Positions 1 to 7,772 are shown, counted from the stretch's first letter. The stretch is 10,715 bases of DNA from Planctomycetaceae bacterium (GCA_003445035.1 DLVV01000219.1:2992-13706), one strand, 5' to 3'. Numbers and translations are program-made. Notes: generated by a model not told the origin, from the sequence alone.

Positions 1-2
1 CG

Positions 3-422
3 ATGGTGCTCGACTGGCGAGCCGTTCGCGACACGTTGCTGGCGCTGCTGCCGCCGGTGGCCGGCGGTGTGGTGATGCTGGGAGCCATGCAGTGGCTGAA
101 GGTGCCGTTGAACCCGGCCAACCTGATCGTGTTGCCCCTGGTGCTGGGGATCGGTGTCGACGACGGGGTCCACGTGCTCCACGATTTTCGCGCGAGGGGG
201 GGCCACTACGTGATGTCGTCCTCGACGATTCACGGCGTACTGCTGACCTCACTGACCTCGATGATCGGGTTTGGCACACTGATGATCGCCTCGCATCGCG
301 GTCTTTCGAGCCTGGGGCTGGTGCTGTTGCTCGGCGTTGGCAGTTGCCTGCTGGTGGCGCTGGTTCCTCTGCCGGCGGTGCTGAGACTGGTTTCCGAATC
401 TCAGAGAATCCCCCGTCGCTAA
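3..422 (+). CDS. RND/MMPL-type transporter, C-terminal fragment (5' end outside window)
   Basis: This is the last 139 codons of an inner-membrane transporter of the RND superfamily (MMPL / hopanoid-transporter HpnN-like branch). The reading frame is open at the left edge, so the ATG at base 3 is almost certainly internal. What is visible is one half of an RND membrane domain: a hydrophobic helix at about residues 11-32, a second helix carrying the RND-type motif GIGVDDGVHV (about 49-58), then helices at about 80-95 and 100-125, ending in a short basic tail. The Asp-Asp pair in helix 2 resembles the proton-relay acidic residues of this superfamily. In this family these proteins use the proton gradient to export lipids or other hydrophobic substrates, but nothing here identifies the substrate. 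The stop is TAA. The next gene follows after 93 bases on the same strand. Confidence 0.8.
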   Translation: MVLDWRAVRDTLLALLPPVAGGVVMLGAMQWLKVPLNPANLIVLPLVLGIGVDDGVHVLHDFRARGGHYVMSSSTIHGVLLTSLTSMIGFGTLMIASHRGLSSLGLVLLLGVGSCLLVALVPLPAVLRLVSESQRIPRR

Positions 423-449
423 AACGATCGGGACATCCGGACCGTGGGA

Positions 450-478
450 TTGGCCGAGCGCCGCCAACCGGGTATCCT
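450..478 (+). promoter_or_regulatory. Candidate sigma70-type promoter for the YbdG-like channel gene
   Basis: TTGGCC at 450-455 and TATCCT at 473-478 are separated by 17 bases and each matches four of six consensus positions. Transcription would start near 485, giving a leader of about 30 bases that contains the Shine-Dalgarno sequence. Such matches arise by chance in GC-rich DNA, so this is tentative. Confidence 0.3.
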
Positions 479-496
479 GCTGGGAACTCGCGGAGC

Positions 497-503
497 AAGG
501 AGG
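497..503 (+). promoter_or_regulatory. Shine-Dalgarno site deciding the channel start
   Basis: AAGGAGG lies 12 bases upstream of the ATG at 516. It is one of the few strong ribosome binding sites in the window. It favours the ATG at 516 over the in-frame GTG at 444, whose extra 24 codons encode an arginine- and glycine-rich stretch not expected on this family. Confidence 0.65.
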
Positions 504-515
504 GGTAAGGCGAGC

Positions 516-1826
516 ATGAATGGAGCGAACCTGAAACCGTCGGTTGGTGCGGCGGCCGAGTGGGTGGCCGGTCTGCACGATTGGGTCGAGAACGTGTTGC
601 CGGGGGATCGCTTCGGTGACTGGTCGGCGAAGCTGGTTGTCGTGGTGGCGACGGCCGCCGTCGCCTGTCTGGCCCACTTCGTCACGCTCCGCCTGACGCT
701 GGCGATCATCCGCAAGATGGCCGCCCGGACCCGCACCCAGTGGGACGACCGGCTGGTGGAACGCCGCGTCTTCGACAGGTTGGCCTGGCTGGTGCCCGCG
801 GTGATCGTGTACCTGGCCGCGCCGGTGTTCGCCGAACCGTTCATTTCCGGGCTGGCGGTCGATGAGGCGTTGATGAAGTTGACGACCGCCTGGATGGTGC
901 TGGTCGTCATCGGGGCACTCAGCGGAATGCTGAACGCCGTGGCCGACATCTACGACACGCTGGACCGCAAGAAGGCCAATCCGATCAGTGGGTTCATCGG
1001 CGGCTTCAAGCTGGTGCTGTGGGTCGTCGGCATGATCCTGGTCATTGCTGCGATCACTGGCCGAGATCCCTCGGGGCTGGTCGCCGGAATCGGTGCCCTG
1101 ACCGCCGTCCTGATGCTCGTCTTCAAGGACTCGATCCTGGGCCTGGTCGCCAGCATCCAGATCTTCGTCAACGATCTTGTCCGGGTTGGCGACTGGATCG
1201 AGATGCCCGTTCATGGAGTGGACGGCGATGTGATTTCGGTGACCCTGACCACGATCAAGGTGCAGAACTGGGACCGCACGATTTCGACCGTGCCTTCCTA
1301 TTGCGTGATCTCAGAGTCGTTCCGGAACTGGCGAGGCATGCAGGAGTCCGACGGCCGCCGGTTGAAGCGTTCGATTGCCATCGATGTGAACTCGGTCCAA
1401 TTCTGCTCACGCGAGCAGATCGAGCGATTCCGGAGGGTCTCGTTGCTCAGGGACTACATCGCCGCCAAGCAGGTCGAGGTCGAGGCGTACAACAAGGAGT
1501 ACGGGGTCGACACATCCGAGTTGATCAACGGTCGGCGTCTGACCAACCTGGGCACGTTCCGGGCGTACCTGGTCGAATATCTCCGCCGACACCCCGGCAT
1601 CAACGAGGACATGACGTTGATGGTCCGACAGTTGCCGCCCTCGGCGGAGGGCTTGCCGATCGAGATCTACGTTTTCAGTCTCGACAAGCAGTGGGAGAAC
1701 TACGAAGCGCTGCAGGCGGACATTTTCGACCACGTGCTGAGCGTCGTGGGCGAGTTCGACCTGCGAGTGTTCCAGGGGCCAACCGGACTGGTCATGGCGG
1801 GGATCAGCGGCCGGGCCGCGGCCTGA
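516..1826 (+). CDS. ybdG: Mechanosensitive ion channel, YbdG (MscM)-type MscS family
   Basis: This encodes a 436-residue membrane channel of the MscS superfamily that would open under membrane tension and release solutes during osmotic downshock. Hydrophobic segments lie at about residues 38-64, 88-110, 122-142 and 160-182. The pore helix and MscS signature run from about 184 to 232 (SGLVAGIGALTAVL, then FKDSILGLVASIQI and the beta-domain VGDWIEMP). The cytoplasmic part matches the YbdG branch rather than small MscS: RLKRSIAIDVNSV at 282-294, an inserted charged helical stretch at about 300-340, then RRLTNLGTFRAYL (340-352), DMTLMVRQLPP (365-375) and ALQADIFDHVLSVV (398-411). The length is close to that of E. 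coli YbdG (about 415 residues). The start at 516 is chosen for its Shine-Dalgarno site. The gene converges on mnmA with an 11-base gap and no room for a separate terminator. Family assignment is secure; the exact physiological role is inferred. Confidence 0.9.
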   Translation: MNGANLKPSVGAAAEWVAGLHDWVENVLPGDRFGDWSAKLVVVVATAAVACLAHFVTLRLTLAIIRKMAARTRTQWDDRLVERRVFDRLAWLVPAVIVYLAAPVFAEPFISGLAVDEALMKLTTAWMVLVVIGALSGMLNAVADIYDTLDRKKANPISGFIGGFKLVLWVVGMILVIAAITGRDPSGLVAGIGALTAVLMLVFKDSILGLVASIQIFVNDLVRVGDWIEMPVHGVDGDVISVTLTTIKVQNWDRTISTVPSYCVISESFRNWRGMQESDGRRLKRSIAIDVNSVQFCSREQIERFRRVSLLRDYIAAKQVEVEAYNKEYGVDTSELINGRRLTNLGTFRAYLVEYLRRHPGINEDMTLMVRQLPPSAEGLPIEIYVFSLDKQWENYEALQADIFDHVLSVVGEFDLRVFQGPTGLVMAGISGRAAA

Positions 1827-1837
1827 ACCGGGTTGTC

Positions 1838-2944
1838 CTATCGGATCCAGCCACCTCCCAGCACGCGGTCGTCGTCGTAGAAGACGACAGCCTGTCCGGG
1901 AGCCACTCCGTACTGGGGTTCGTCGAAGGTCACCCGCGCCCGGTCCGCTCCGATTGTCTCGACGGTCGCCGGAGCCGCGTGGTGTCGGTAGCGGATCTGT
2001 GCCGTGCATCGCAATGGCGTGTCGTCGGGCGAACCGTGCCCGTCGACGAGCCAGTTGAGACGGTCGGCCTCCAGGGATGTTCTGGCCAGGTCCTCCCGCT
2101 CGCCCACCACGACCCGGTGCGACTCGGGTTCGATCGCCACCACGTAACGAGGTTCTCCGAACGCGATCCCCAACCCGCGGCGTTGTCCCACGGTGAATCG
2201 TTCGTATCCCTGGTGCTGCCCGACGACCGTTCCAGCGGTGTCGACCACCTCGCCGGCCGTATCGAGTTCTCCCCGATGACGTCTCAGAAATCCCGCGTAG
2301 TCGTTGTCGGGCACGAAGCAGATCTCCTGGCTGTCGGGCTTGTCGAAGACCCGCAGCCCGGCCCGTTCGGCCGTCTCGCGGATCTCCGACTTGCTTGCGT
2401 CCCCGACCGGGAACAGGACGTGGTCGAGCAACGCCGGATCGATACCGAACAGCACATACGACTGGTCCTTGCCGTCGTCCCGGCCGCGCATCAGCGCCAG
2501 CCGTTCGGATCCCGGCACCGGGACGACCCGGGCGTAGTGTCCCGAGGCGACATGAGTGGCACCGACCTGTTGGGCGAAATCCCACAGCCGACCGAACTTC
2601 AGCCAGTTGTTGCACATCACGCACGGGTTGGGCGTCCGCCCGGCGAGGTACTCGTCGGCGAAGTAGTCCTGGATCCTTCCGAAGGCGTCCTGGAAATTCA
2701 ACGCGTGGAAGGGAATGTCGAGCGAATCGGCAACTCGCCGGGCGTCGGCAGCATCGGCGGCACTGCAGCAGCCCTGGCGGTGTGACGGGCCACTGTCGAG
2801 TACCGGTAACTCGCAGGTGGCTTCCTGGTGGACGCCGGAGCGCATGAACAGCCCGATCACTTCGTGACCCTGCTGCTGCAGCAGCCAGGCGGCGGCCGAA
2901 CTGTCGACTCCACCGCTCATTGCCAAGACGACTCGAGTGCCCAT
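1838..2944 (-). CDS. mnmA: tRNA-specific 2-thiouridylase MnmA
   Basis: This encodes a 368-residue cytoplasmic enzyme that uses ATP and relayed sulfur to make 2-thiouridine at wobble position 34 of the Lys, Glu and Gln tRNAs. Visible motifs are the PP-loop SGGVDSS (10-16), GRTPNP followed by CVMCN (102-112), ASGHYARV (133-140), GKDQSYVLFG (158-167), the second catalytic region DSQEICFV (204-211) and GQRRGLGIAFG (253-263). Cys111 and Cys209 align with catalytic Cys102 and Cys199 of E. coli MnmA. Extra cysteines at 44, 59, 60 and 108 mark a cysteine-rich variant with an insertion after strand 2. The C-terminal beta-barrel is intact (ARVTFDEPQYGVAPGQAVVFYD), so the gene looks functional. The ATG at 2944 has no Shine-Dalgarno, but TAGAAT ends 6 bases before it. 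The gene lies 49 bases downstream of PBP2 on the same strand and may be read both from the shape cluster and from its own promoter. Confidence 0.95.
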   Translation of the reverse strand: MGTRVVLAMSGGVDSSAAAWLLQQQGHEVIGLFMRSGVHQEATCELPVLDSGPSHRQGCCSAADAADARRVADSLDIPFHALNFQDAFGRIQDYFADEYLAGRTPNPCVMCNNWLKFGRLWDFAQQVGATHVASGHYARVVPVPGSERLALMRGRDDGKDQSYVLFGIDPALLDHVLFPVGDASKSEIRETAERAGLRVFDKPDSQEICFVPDNDYAGFLRRHRGELDTAGEVVDTAGTVVGQHQGYERFTVGQRRGLGIAFGEPRYVVAIEPESHRVVVGEREDLARTSLEADRLNWLVDGHGSPDDTPLRCTAQIRYRHHAAPATVETIGADRARVTFDEPQYGVAPGQAVVFYDDDRVLGGGWIR

Positions 2945-2950
2945 GGCCCG

Positions 2951-2980
2951 ATTCTAGAAGCCCCGCGGGTGTGCCGCCAA
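2951..2980 (-). promoter_or_regulatory. Candidate promoter for mnmA, probably giving a leaderless mRNA
   Basis: Read on the minus strand, TTGGCG (2980-2975) and TAGAAT (2956-2951) are 18 bases apart. TAGAAT matches five of six positions of the -10 consensus. Six bases (CGGGCC) separate it from the ATG at 2944, so transcription from the usual distance would begin at or next to the A of the ATG. There is no Shine-Dalgarno, which fits a leaderless transcript. Confidence 0.45.
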
Positions 2981-2993
2981 GCTTTGGGCGTAT

Positions 2994-5114
2994 TCACCGG
3001 CCCGGCTTGTCCGAAAGCGAGACGCGGGTGGCGGGGCCGATCAGGCCGTGGGCCCGCATCGACTGAACCAGTTGCCGGGCGACGGGCCCCGCCTGGCGGC
3101 CTCCCGAGCCGGCGTGTTCCAGGACCACGACAAACGCCAGTCGTGGCCGATCGGCCGGAACATAGCCGGCGAACCAGGCGTGATCCTCGAGGTCTCCGCC
3201 CACCTCGGCGGTTCCCGTCTTACCCGCGATTGCCATTTCGGGCAGCCGGATTCGCTTGTAACCGGTTCCCAGGGGGTCTTCGACGACCCGTCGCAACCCG
3301 TCCTGGACGATCGCAAGCGTGCGGGGCGAAAGATCCGGGATGCGGGTGGCCCGTGGCTCGGCTCGCGTGGCCAGTGCGGCCGAATCGGGTCCGTGTCCCG
3401 AGACGACGTGTGGGGTCACCAACGATCCCCCGTTGGCAATCGCCGCCATCATGCGGACGATCTGCAGTGGCGTCGCGGTGACCGGTCCCTGTCCGATTGC
3501 CAGTTGCATCGTTTCGGAGATCAGGGGCCTGGTTGGTGGTGCGGGAAGGTCCCCGGACGATTCACCGGGCAGGTCGATCCCCGTGGGGTGTCCGAATCCG
3601 AACCGTTCAGCCCAGCGGTGCAGGTTGTTGTGGCCGGTGGGACCCGATCGAGCCAGTCTCCGGGCGGCGTCGAAGAAAAAGACGTTGCAACTGCGGCACA
3701 ACGCGTCTCCCAGGTCGGTCTTGCCGTGGCCCACTCCGAATCGACTGAAGACGTAGCAGCGGTGGTGGCTGGGGCGGTCGAGAAATCCCCGGCAGGCGAT
3801 ACTGTGTCCGTCGGGAACCAGTCCACTTTCGAGCAGGGCGGTGGCCGTGAGGGACTTGAAGACCGAACCCGGTGGCAGCGCCATCCCGGTGACACGGCAG
3901 AAGAGTGGTCGGCGAGGGTCCTCGGTCAATTTCTGCCAGGTGGCGGCGTCGGGAGCGATCAGGAGGTTCGGGTCGAAACGGGGTGCCGAGGCCGCGGCAC
4001 GGACTGCCCCGGTGTGCAGGTCGATCACGACGATCGCTCCGCCGGGAGATCCTCCCGATGTGGCTTCGTCGAGCAGACTCTCGGCCTGCCGTTGCAGATG
4101 CAGCGAGAGGGTCAACTGGACGTCCCGGCCGCGACGGGGTGGTTTCAGGACACGGGTTGAGACGACCTCGCCGTGGCGGTTGGTGACGATCCGTCGCAAT
4201 CCCGGTTGGCCGCGCAGCACGTGATCGTAGGACTTTTCGACGCCAGTGGATCCGACCCACTCGCGGTCGGGCACGACACCCCTGGAGCTGCTGCGACGGC
4301 GTCGAGTTCCGACGACGTGAGCTGCCAGGCTGCCATGTTGGTAGACCCGTCGTGTTTCGACGCGAACCGTGACGCCGGGGAAACGTTCGGGGTGTTCCTG
4401 GATCGCTGCTGCGGCCTCCAGTGGCACGTTGTCCAGCAGCCGGTGGTACACGAGTTCCTCGGTGATCACCACCGGTTCGGTTGCCGCGCGTCGGGGGGGA
4501 GTGGTCAGGGCGGTTTTGAGCGAGTCGAGAAACGAACCCACCGGATCGGGGACCGGGGCCGAATCCCTGGTCCGCCGTCGCTGGACCGAGGTCACCATCC
4601 GTTCGACCCGTTGCTGCACGTCGCTCATTCGCCTGTCCAATTCGCTCCGGCCTACACGGCAGCGGCTCGACAGTTCATCGAGCATCGTCTCTCGACGTGC
4701 CAGCACCTCGTTACGAGCCGCGGCCAGGCGTGCCCCGTCCCGGCGAGCGTGGGGTTCGAGGTGTTCGAGAGCCTGGCCCTGAAGCCACGAGCGGTCTGTC
4801 GGCGATTGGAGCCAGCGGTAATGGACCAGGACCTGGAACCGTTGCTGGTCGTGGGCCAGCACGCTGCCGTCGTCGGCCAGGACACGGCCTCCGTGAGTTG
4901 GGATCGGCCGGGTGGTGACGGTGACCGGTGACGAGCGTGGCGCCAGTTCGTCACCGCTCCGCTGCACGGTGGCGGTGACCCGCCATCCGATCAGCAAAAG
5001 CGGCAGGATCATGGCCACCGTCAGCAGCGTCAGTCGACTGCCTGGCTGGCGATCCCAACGGGATCCCTCGGGTTCGGCACGCGGCAGCAGGTCGTTGGTT
5101 GGACGATTGAGCAT
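2994..5114 (-). CDS. mrdA: Penicillin-binding protein 2 (peptidoglycan D,D-transpeptidase)
   Basis: This encodes a 706-residue class B transpeptidase that cross-links peptidoglycan during lateral wall growth, working on the outer face of the cytoplasmic membrane with MreC and RodA. A short cytoplasmic tail is followed by one membrane anchor (about 28-47). The pedestal begins at PIPTHGGRVLADDGSVLA (70-87). A charged, arginine-rich, probably helical stretch fills about 108-182. The pedestal resumes with RFPGVTVRVETRRVY (244-258), HVVGT (266-270) and GSTGVEKSYD (288-297). The transpeptidase domain has all three active-site motifs: SVFK with Ser417 and Lys420, SCN (475-477) and KTG (632-634). It is longer than E. 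coli PBP2 (633 residues), mostly through the pedestal insertion. The frame stays open 157 codons upstream, but that part overlaps mreD, so the ATG at 5114, 41 bases after the mreD stop, is chosen; no clear Shine-Dalgarno precedes it. FtsI is the main alternative, but the mreBCD context favours PBP2. Confidence 0.93.
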   Translation of the reverse strand: MLNRPTNDLLPRAEPEGSRWDRQPGSRLTLLTVAMILPLLLIGWRVTATVQRSGDELAPRSSPVTVTTRPIPTHGGRVLADDGSVLAHDQQRFQVLVHYRWLQSPTDRSWLQGQALEHLEPHARRDGARLAAARNEVLARRETMLDELSSRCRVGRSELDRRMSDVQQRVERMVTSVQRRRTRDSAPVPDPVGSFLDSLKTALTTPPRRAATEPVVITEELVYHRLLDNVPLEAAAAIQEHPERFPGVTVRVETRRVYQHGSLAAHVVGTRRRRSSSRGVVPDREWVGSTGVEKSYDHVLRGQPGLRRIVTNRHGEVVSTRVLKPPRRGRDVQLTLSLHLQRQAESLLDEATSGGSPGGAIVVIDLHTGAVRAAASAPRFDPNLLIAPDAATWQKLTEDPRRPLFCRVTGMALPPGSVFKSLTATALLESGLVPDGHSIACRGFLDRPSHHRCYVFSRFGVGHGKTDLGDALCRSCNVFFFDAARRLARSGPTGHNNLHRWAERFGFGHPTGIDLPGESSGDLPAPPTRPLISETMQLAIGQGPVTATPLQIVRMMAAIANGGSLVTPHVVSGHGPDSAALATRAEPRATRIPDLSPRTLAIVQDGLRRVVEDPLGTGYKRIRLPEMAIAGKTGTAEVGGDLEDHAWFAGYVPADRPRLAFVVVLEHAGSGGRQAGPVARQLVQSMRAHGLIGPATRVSLSDKPGR

Positions 5115-5155
5115 GGCCGGGCGGAAGGCGGAGGGGAGTGAGACACCGGGTTTGG

Positions 5156-5704
5156 TCAGGTCGAGAGTGGGGCCGGAAGCAGCATCCGCCCCAGGGATCT
5201 GTGGAGACCACGCAGTCCCAGCAGCACGATCAGCAGCAGGCCCGAACTGACCAGGGCGTCTGCCAGTGATCCGGTGACAGCCGCGGGCAGGGTGTCGGTC
5301 AGCCAGGCCGAGTTCGGAGAGACGATGCCGATTCTCACCAGTCGCGAGGCGGATTCGATTCCGGCGGTCAACAACACGGCGGTGAGCGTGGTGGTGGTGA
5401 TCGAGTGGATCCGGCGGCGGGTCCACTCGGACGGAAGCAGGCAGACCGCGACTGTCGCCAGGACAAGGTCCAGCCCGAGCGGCCCATTGCTTCGCAGACA
5501 GTCGCTGGTGAATCCCAGCACCGCTGCCCAGACCACGATCGCGGAACCCCGTCCGCCGACCACCACCAGGGCCAGTACGATCCACAGGGGACGAAACGTG
5601 GCACCTCCGAGGCTGAGCTGGGGAACGACGGAGGTCTCGGCGACCAGTGCGGCGTAGGCCAACCCCAGCAGGGCGAGATGGCGGACGAGTGAGAGGGGAT
5701 TCAC
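5156..5704 (-). CDS. mreD: Rod-shape determining protein MreD
   Basis: This encodes a 182-residue polytopic membrane protein, close to the usual MreD length (about 160-180 residues). MreD is part of the elongasome and joins MreC to the PBP2-RodA pair. Hydrophobic segments lie at about 5-25, 38-53, 54-68, 77-92, 105-120 and 138-170. An early acidic position (AALVAETSVVP, Glu23) and the stretch FTSDCLRSNGPLGLDLVLAT (65-84), reminiscent of the conserved G-hxxD-hhxxxxLG region of MreD, support the call. MreD is poorly conserved, so the position between mreC and PBP2 carries much of the weight. The start is GTG at 5704, which overlaps the mreC stop as GTGA. Translation is therefore probably coupled to mreC. 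Confidence 0.85.
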   Translation of the reverse strand: MNPLSLVRHLALLGLAYAALVAETSVVPQLSLGGATFRPLWIVLALVVVGGRGSAIVVWAAVLGFTSDCLRSNGPLGLDLVLATVAVCLLPSEWTRRRIHSITTTTLTAVLLTAGIESASRLVRIGIVSPNSAWLTDTLPAAVTGSLADALVSSGLLLIVLLGLRGLHRSLGRMLLPAPLST

Positions 5705-6621
5705 TGGGCGAGGACTCCCGGCGAGTTGGAGCGTTGGGGGTTGAGTGTCCTGGTCAGTATCTCGACGTTCTGCAGTTCGTCGAGATTGATGGCGGGACGA
5801 ATGCGGATCTCCCAGTGCGGGGCTCCATCGGGCAACTCGGCGCGGACCACGGTGCCGTAGAGCATCGGCCAGCCGCCCGGCTGGTCACGACCATCGGTGT
5901 AGACCAGGTCGTACCTGGCGACGACCTCGGTGGCCGGAACCAGTGTCAGCCGGCAGAAGCCGTCGCCGCAGCCTTCGAGCATGCCACGGGCTGAGAAGAC
6001 GGGGCGGTCCCGGCCACGTCGGGCCAGTCGGGCCAGGCCACGGAACCGGGTGTCGGTCAGAGGCTGCAAGGTGGAGGTCCAGCGACCGACCCGTGAGATC
6101 CTGCCGGCCACGCGTCGGCCGGCGTAGGCGGGTTGGCCGCGAGCCAGTCCCGAATCAACGCCCAGGTCGAGTGTGGCGTGGCCCGGTTCGACGACCAGGC
6201 TGTCAACCGGCAGGCCACGTCCCCTGTCGAGGATTCTCCCGGCCTGCCAGGCCGCGATGGTCTCGTGGCCCAGCACGCGGGCCGGGACAAGATCGGTGGT
6301 GATCAGCGGTGGCTGTGAAGAATCGGTCCGCCCGGCCACCGCCCGTTCGACCAGCCGTGCGTTGGCGATCCGCAGGCGGCGGATTTCCAGGCGGGCGGCC
6401 TCCAGGTCCTGCCGGTGATTGTCGGCGACCCGAGCCGTCCCCTCCAACGGGTGCCAGCCCTCCAGCCGGTCCACGAGTTCGGCGACGGCCTGCTGGCCGG
6501 GCCGGGCCATGTCGATCACGTGGCTGCGGATGCTGCTGGCGATCGGATCGGGGACCGTGATCAGGGCCAGTCCGACCAGCAGGCAGATCGCAGGCGGTTT
6601 CCAGTTGGTTGCAGCCCTCAC
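5701..6621 (-). CDS. mreC: Rod-shape determining protein MreC
   Basis: This encodes a 306-residue periplasmic scaffold protein anchored by one N-terminal helix (about residues 10-24). A coiled-coil stretch rich in Arg, Glu and Leu follows at about 62-95 and would mediate dimerisation. The C-terminal half has the two MreC beta-barrel regions. The core motif region is LDLGVDSGLARGQPAYAG (151-168), then VAGRISRVGRWTSTLQPLTD (171-190), with a later conserved segment YDLVYTDG (237-244) and LYGTVV (254-259). MreC links cytoplasmic MreB to PBP2 and RodA. The GTG start at 6621 is supported by GAGGG on the minus strand (6633-6629), 7 bases upstream. The gene sits 58 bases after the mreB stop and overlaps mreD by 4 bases. 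The gap between the two barrel regions contains an insertion with two cysteines (218 and 223). Confidence 0.9.
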   Translation of the reverse strand: MRAATNWKPPAICLLVGLALITVPDPIASSIRSHVIDMARPGQQAVAELVDRLEGWHPLEGTARVADNHRQDLEAARLEIRRLRIANARLVERAVAGRTDSSQPPLITTDLVPARVLGHETIAAWQAGRILDRGRGLPVDSLVVEPGHATLDLGVDSGLARGQPAYAGRRVAGRISRVGRWTSTLQPLTDTRFRGLARLARRGRDRPVFSARGMLEGCGDGFCRLTLVPATEVVARYDLVYTDGRDQPGGWPMLYGTVVRAELPDGAPHWEIRIRPAINLDELQNVEILTRTLNPQRSNSPGVLAQ

Positions 6622-6679
6622 CGGCTTGCCCTCACCACGTCTCTTGTCTCGACCGGTCCACGATGTGGCCGACGAATGA

Positions 6680-7726
6680 TCACAGGTCGCTGTCGCCGTC
6701 CTCGAGAGCGTCTCGCCATTGCGAGAGGTGTTCGAGGCAGATCGACGTGCCCCGGGCCACGGTCGTCAGGGGGTCCTCAGCCACCCGGACCGGGACTCCC
6801 AGTTGTTCGTTCATCAGTCGGTCGAGTCCGCGGAGGATCGAACCTCCTCCGGTCAGGACCATCCCGGTGTCGACGATGTCGGCAGCCAGTTCCGGTTGAC
6901 ACTGTTCGGTCACTCCGCGAATCGCGATCAGGATCGCCTCGAGTGGCTCTCGCAACGCCTCGCGAATTTCCTCGCTGGTGACGACCGCCTTCCGTGGCAC
7001 GCCGCTGATCGTGTCGACGCCTCGCACTTCCGCGGTGCGTTCTTCATCCAGGGGAAAAGCGCTGCCGGCTTCGATCTTGATCGCTTCGGCCGCCTGGGTG
7101 CCGATCCGCAACGAGAAGTGCTGTTTCATGTACTCGACGATCGCCTCGTCCATCTCGTCTCCGCCGATGCGGATCGATCGACTGACGACGATTTCGGCGA
7201 GGCTGAGGATGGCGATCTCGGTCGTTCCGCCCCCGATGTCACAGACCATGCTGGCCATCGGTTCGGAGATCGGCAGCCCGGCTCCGATGCCGGCGGCCTT
7301 CGACTCGTCGATCAGGTAAACCCGTCCGGCCCCGGCCCGCTCGGCACTGTTGAAGACCGCTCGTTTTTCGACAGGGGTGATACCGCCGGGGACGGCAATC
7401 ACCACCCGAGGCTTCAGCAGTCGGTGGCGGCTCGATTTCTTGATGAAGTACTCCAGCATCGCCTCGCACAGTTCGAAGTCGGTGATCACCCCGTCGGCCA
7501 GGGGGCGGACCGCCGTGATCGATTCGGGAGTGCGTCCGAGCATCTGCTTGGCGAGCTTCCCAACGGCGGTGCCGCGTCCCAGGACACGGCGGGTGCCTTT
7601 CTCGAGAGCCACGACGCTCGGTTCGTCCACCACCACGCCCTCGCCCTGGATCGCCACCAGCGTGTTGGCGGTGCCCAGATCGATAGCCAGGTCCGGACAG
7701 ATCCACTGGCGCAGGCGGTGCAACAT
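6680..7726 (-). CDS. mreB: Actin-like cell-shape protein MreB
   Basis: This encodes a 348-residue bacterial actin that polymerises under the membrane and guides wall elongation. The ATP-binding motifs are clear: phosphate 1 DLGTANT (16-22), phosphate 2 DIGGGTTE (163-170) and the adenosine loop TGGGSILRG (292-300). Also typical are ITDFELCEAML (81-91), VVIAVPGGITPVEKRAV (108-124) and IRIGGDEMDEAIVEYM (186-201). The catalytic-Glu region reads LIDESKAAGIGAG (138-150), where most MreBs have EEPMAAAIGAG, so two residues next to the Glu differ. The frame is open 97 codons further upstream, but MreB proteins begin just before the DLGTANT motif, so the ATG at 7726 is chosen; no Shine-Dalgarno is visible before it. 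It is the first gene of the mre cluster and is transcribed divergently from the pterin reductase gene. Confidence 0.96.
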   Translation of the reverse strand: MLHRLRQWICPDLAIDLGTANTLVAIQGEGVVVDEPSVVALEKGTRRVLGRGTAVGKLAKQMLGRTPESITAVRPLADGVITDFELCEAMLEYFIKKSSRHRLLKPRVVIAVPGGITPVEKRAVFNSAERAGAGRVYLIDESKAAGIGAGLPISEPMASMVCDIGGGTTEIAILSLAEIVVSRSIRIGGDEMDEAIVEYMKQHFSLRIGTQAAEAIKIEAGSAFPLDEERTAEVRGVDTISGVPRKAVVTSEEIREALREPLEAILIAIRGVTEQCQPELAADIVDTGMVLTGGGSILRGLDRLMNEQLGVPVRVAEDPLTTVARGTSICLEHLSQWRDALEDGDSDL

Positions 7727-7772
7727 GGCCCTGGAGTCGGAGTGGGCGAGTTCGGGAGAAGCGACTGGGGCA

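Noticed and set aside
444..515. GTG start at 444 for the channel gene
   Set aside because: The 24 added residues are basic and glycine-rich without family support, while the ATG at 516 has AAGGAGG upstream.
249..1214. A 321-codon minus-strand open frame under the transporter and channel genes
   Set aside because: Composed mainly of Asp, Gln, His and Arg, which is what the reverse strand of hydrophobic membrane-protein codons yields.
1019..2785. A 588-codon plus-strand open frame crossing the 3' ends of the channel gene and most of mnmA
   Set aside because: It runs out of frame through one well-conserved gene and antisense through another. Its translation is Arg/Gly/Pro/His-rich with no recognisable domain, as expected when GC-rich codons leave other frames open.
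5115..5585. 157 extra N-terminal codons on the PBP2 frame
   Set aside because: They overlap most of mreD and encode no expected PBP2 feature. The membrane anchor follows shortly after the ATG at 5114.
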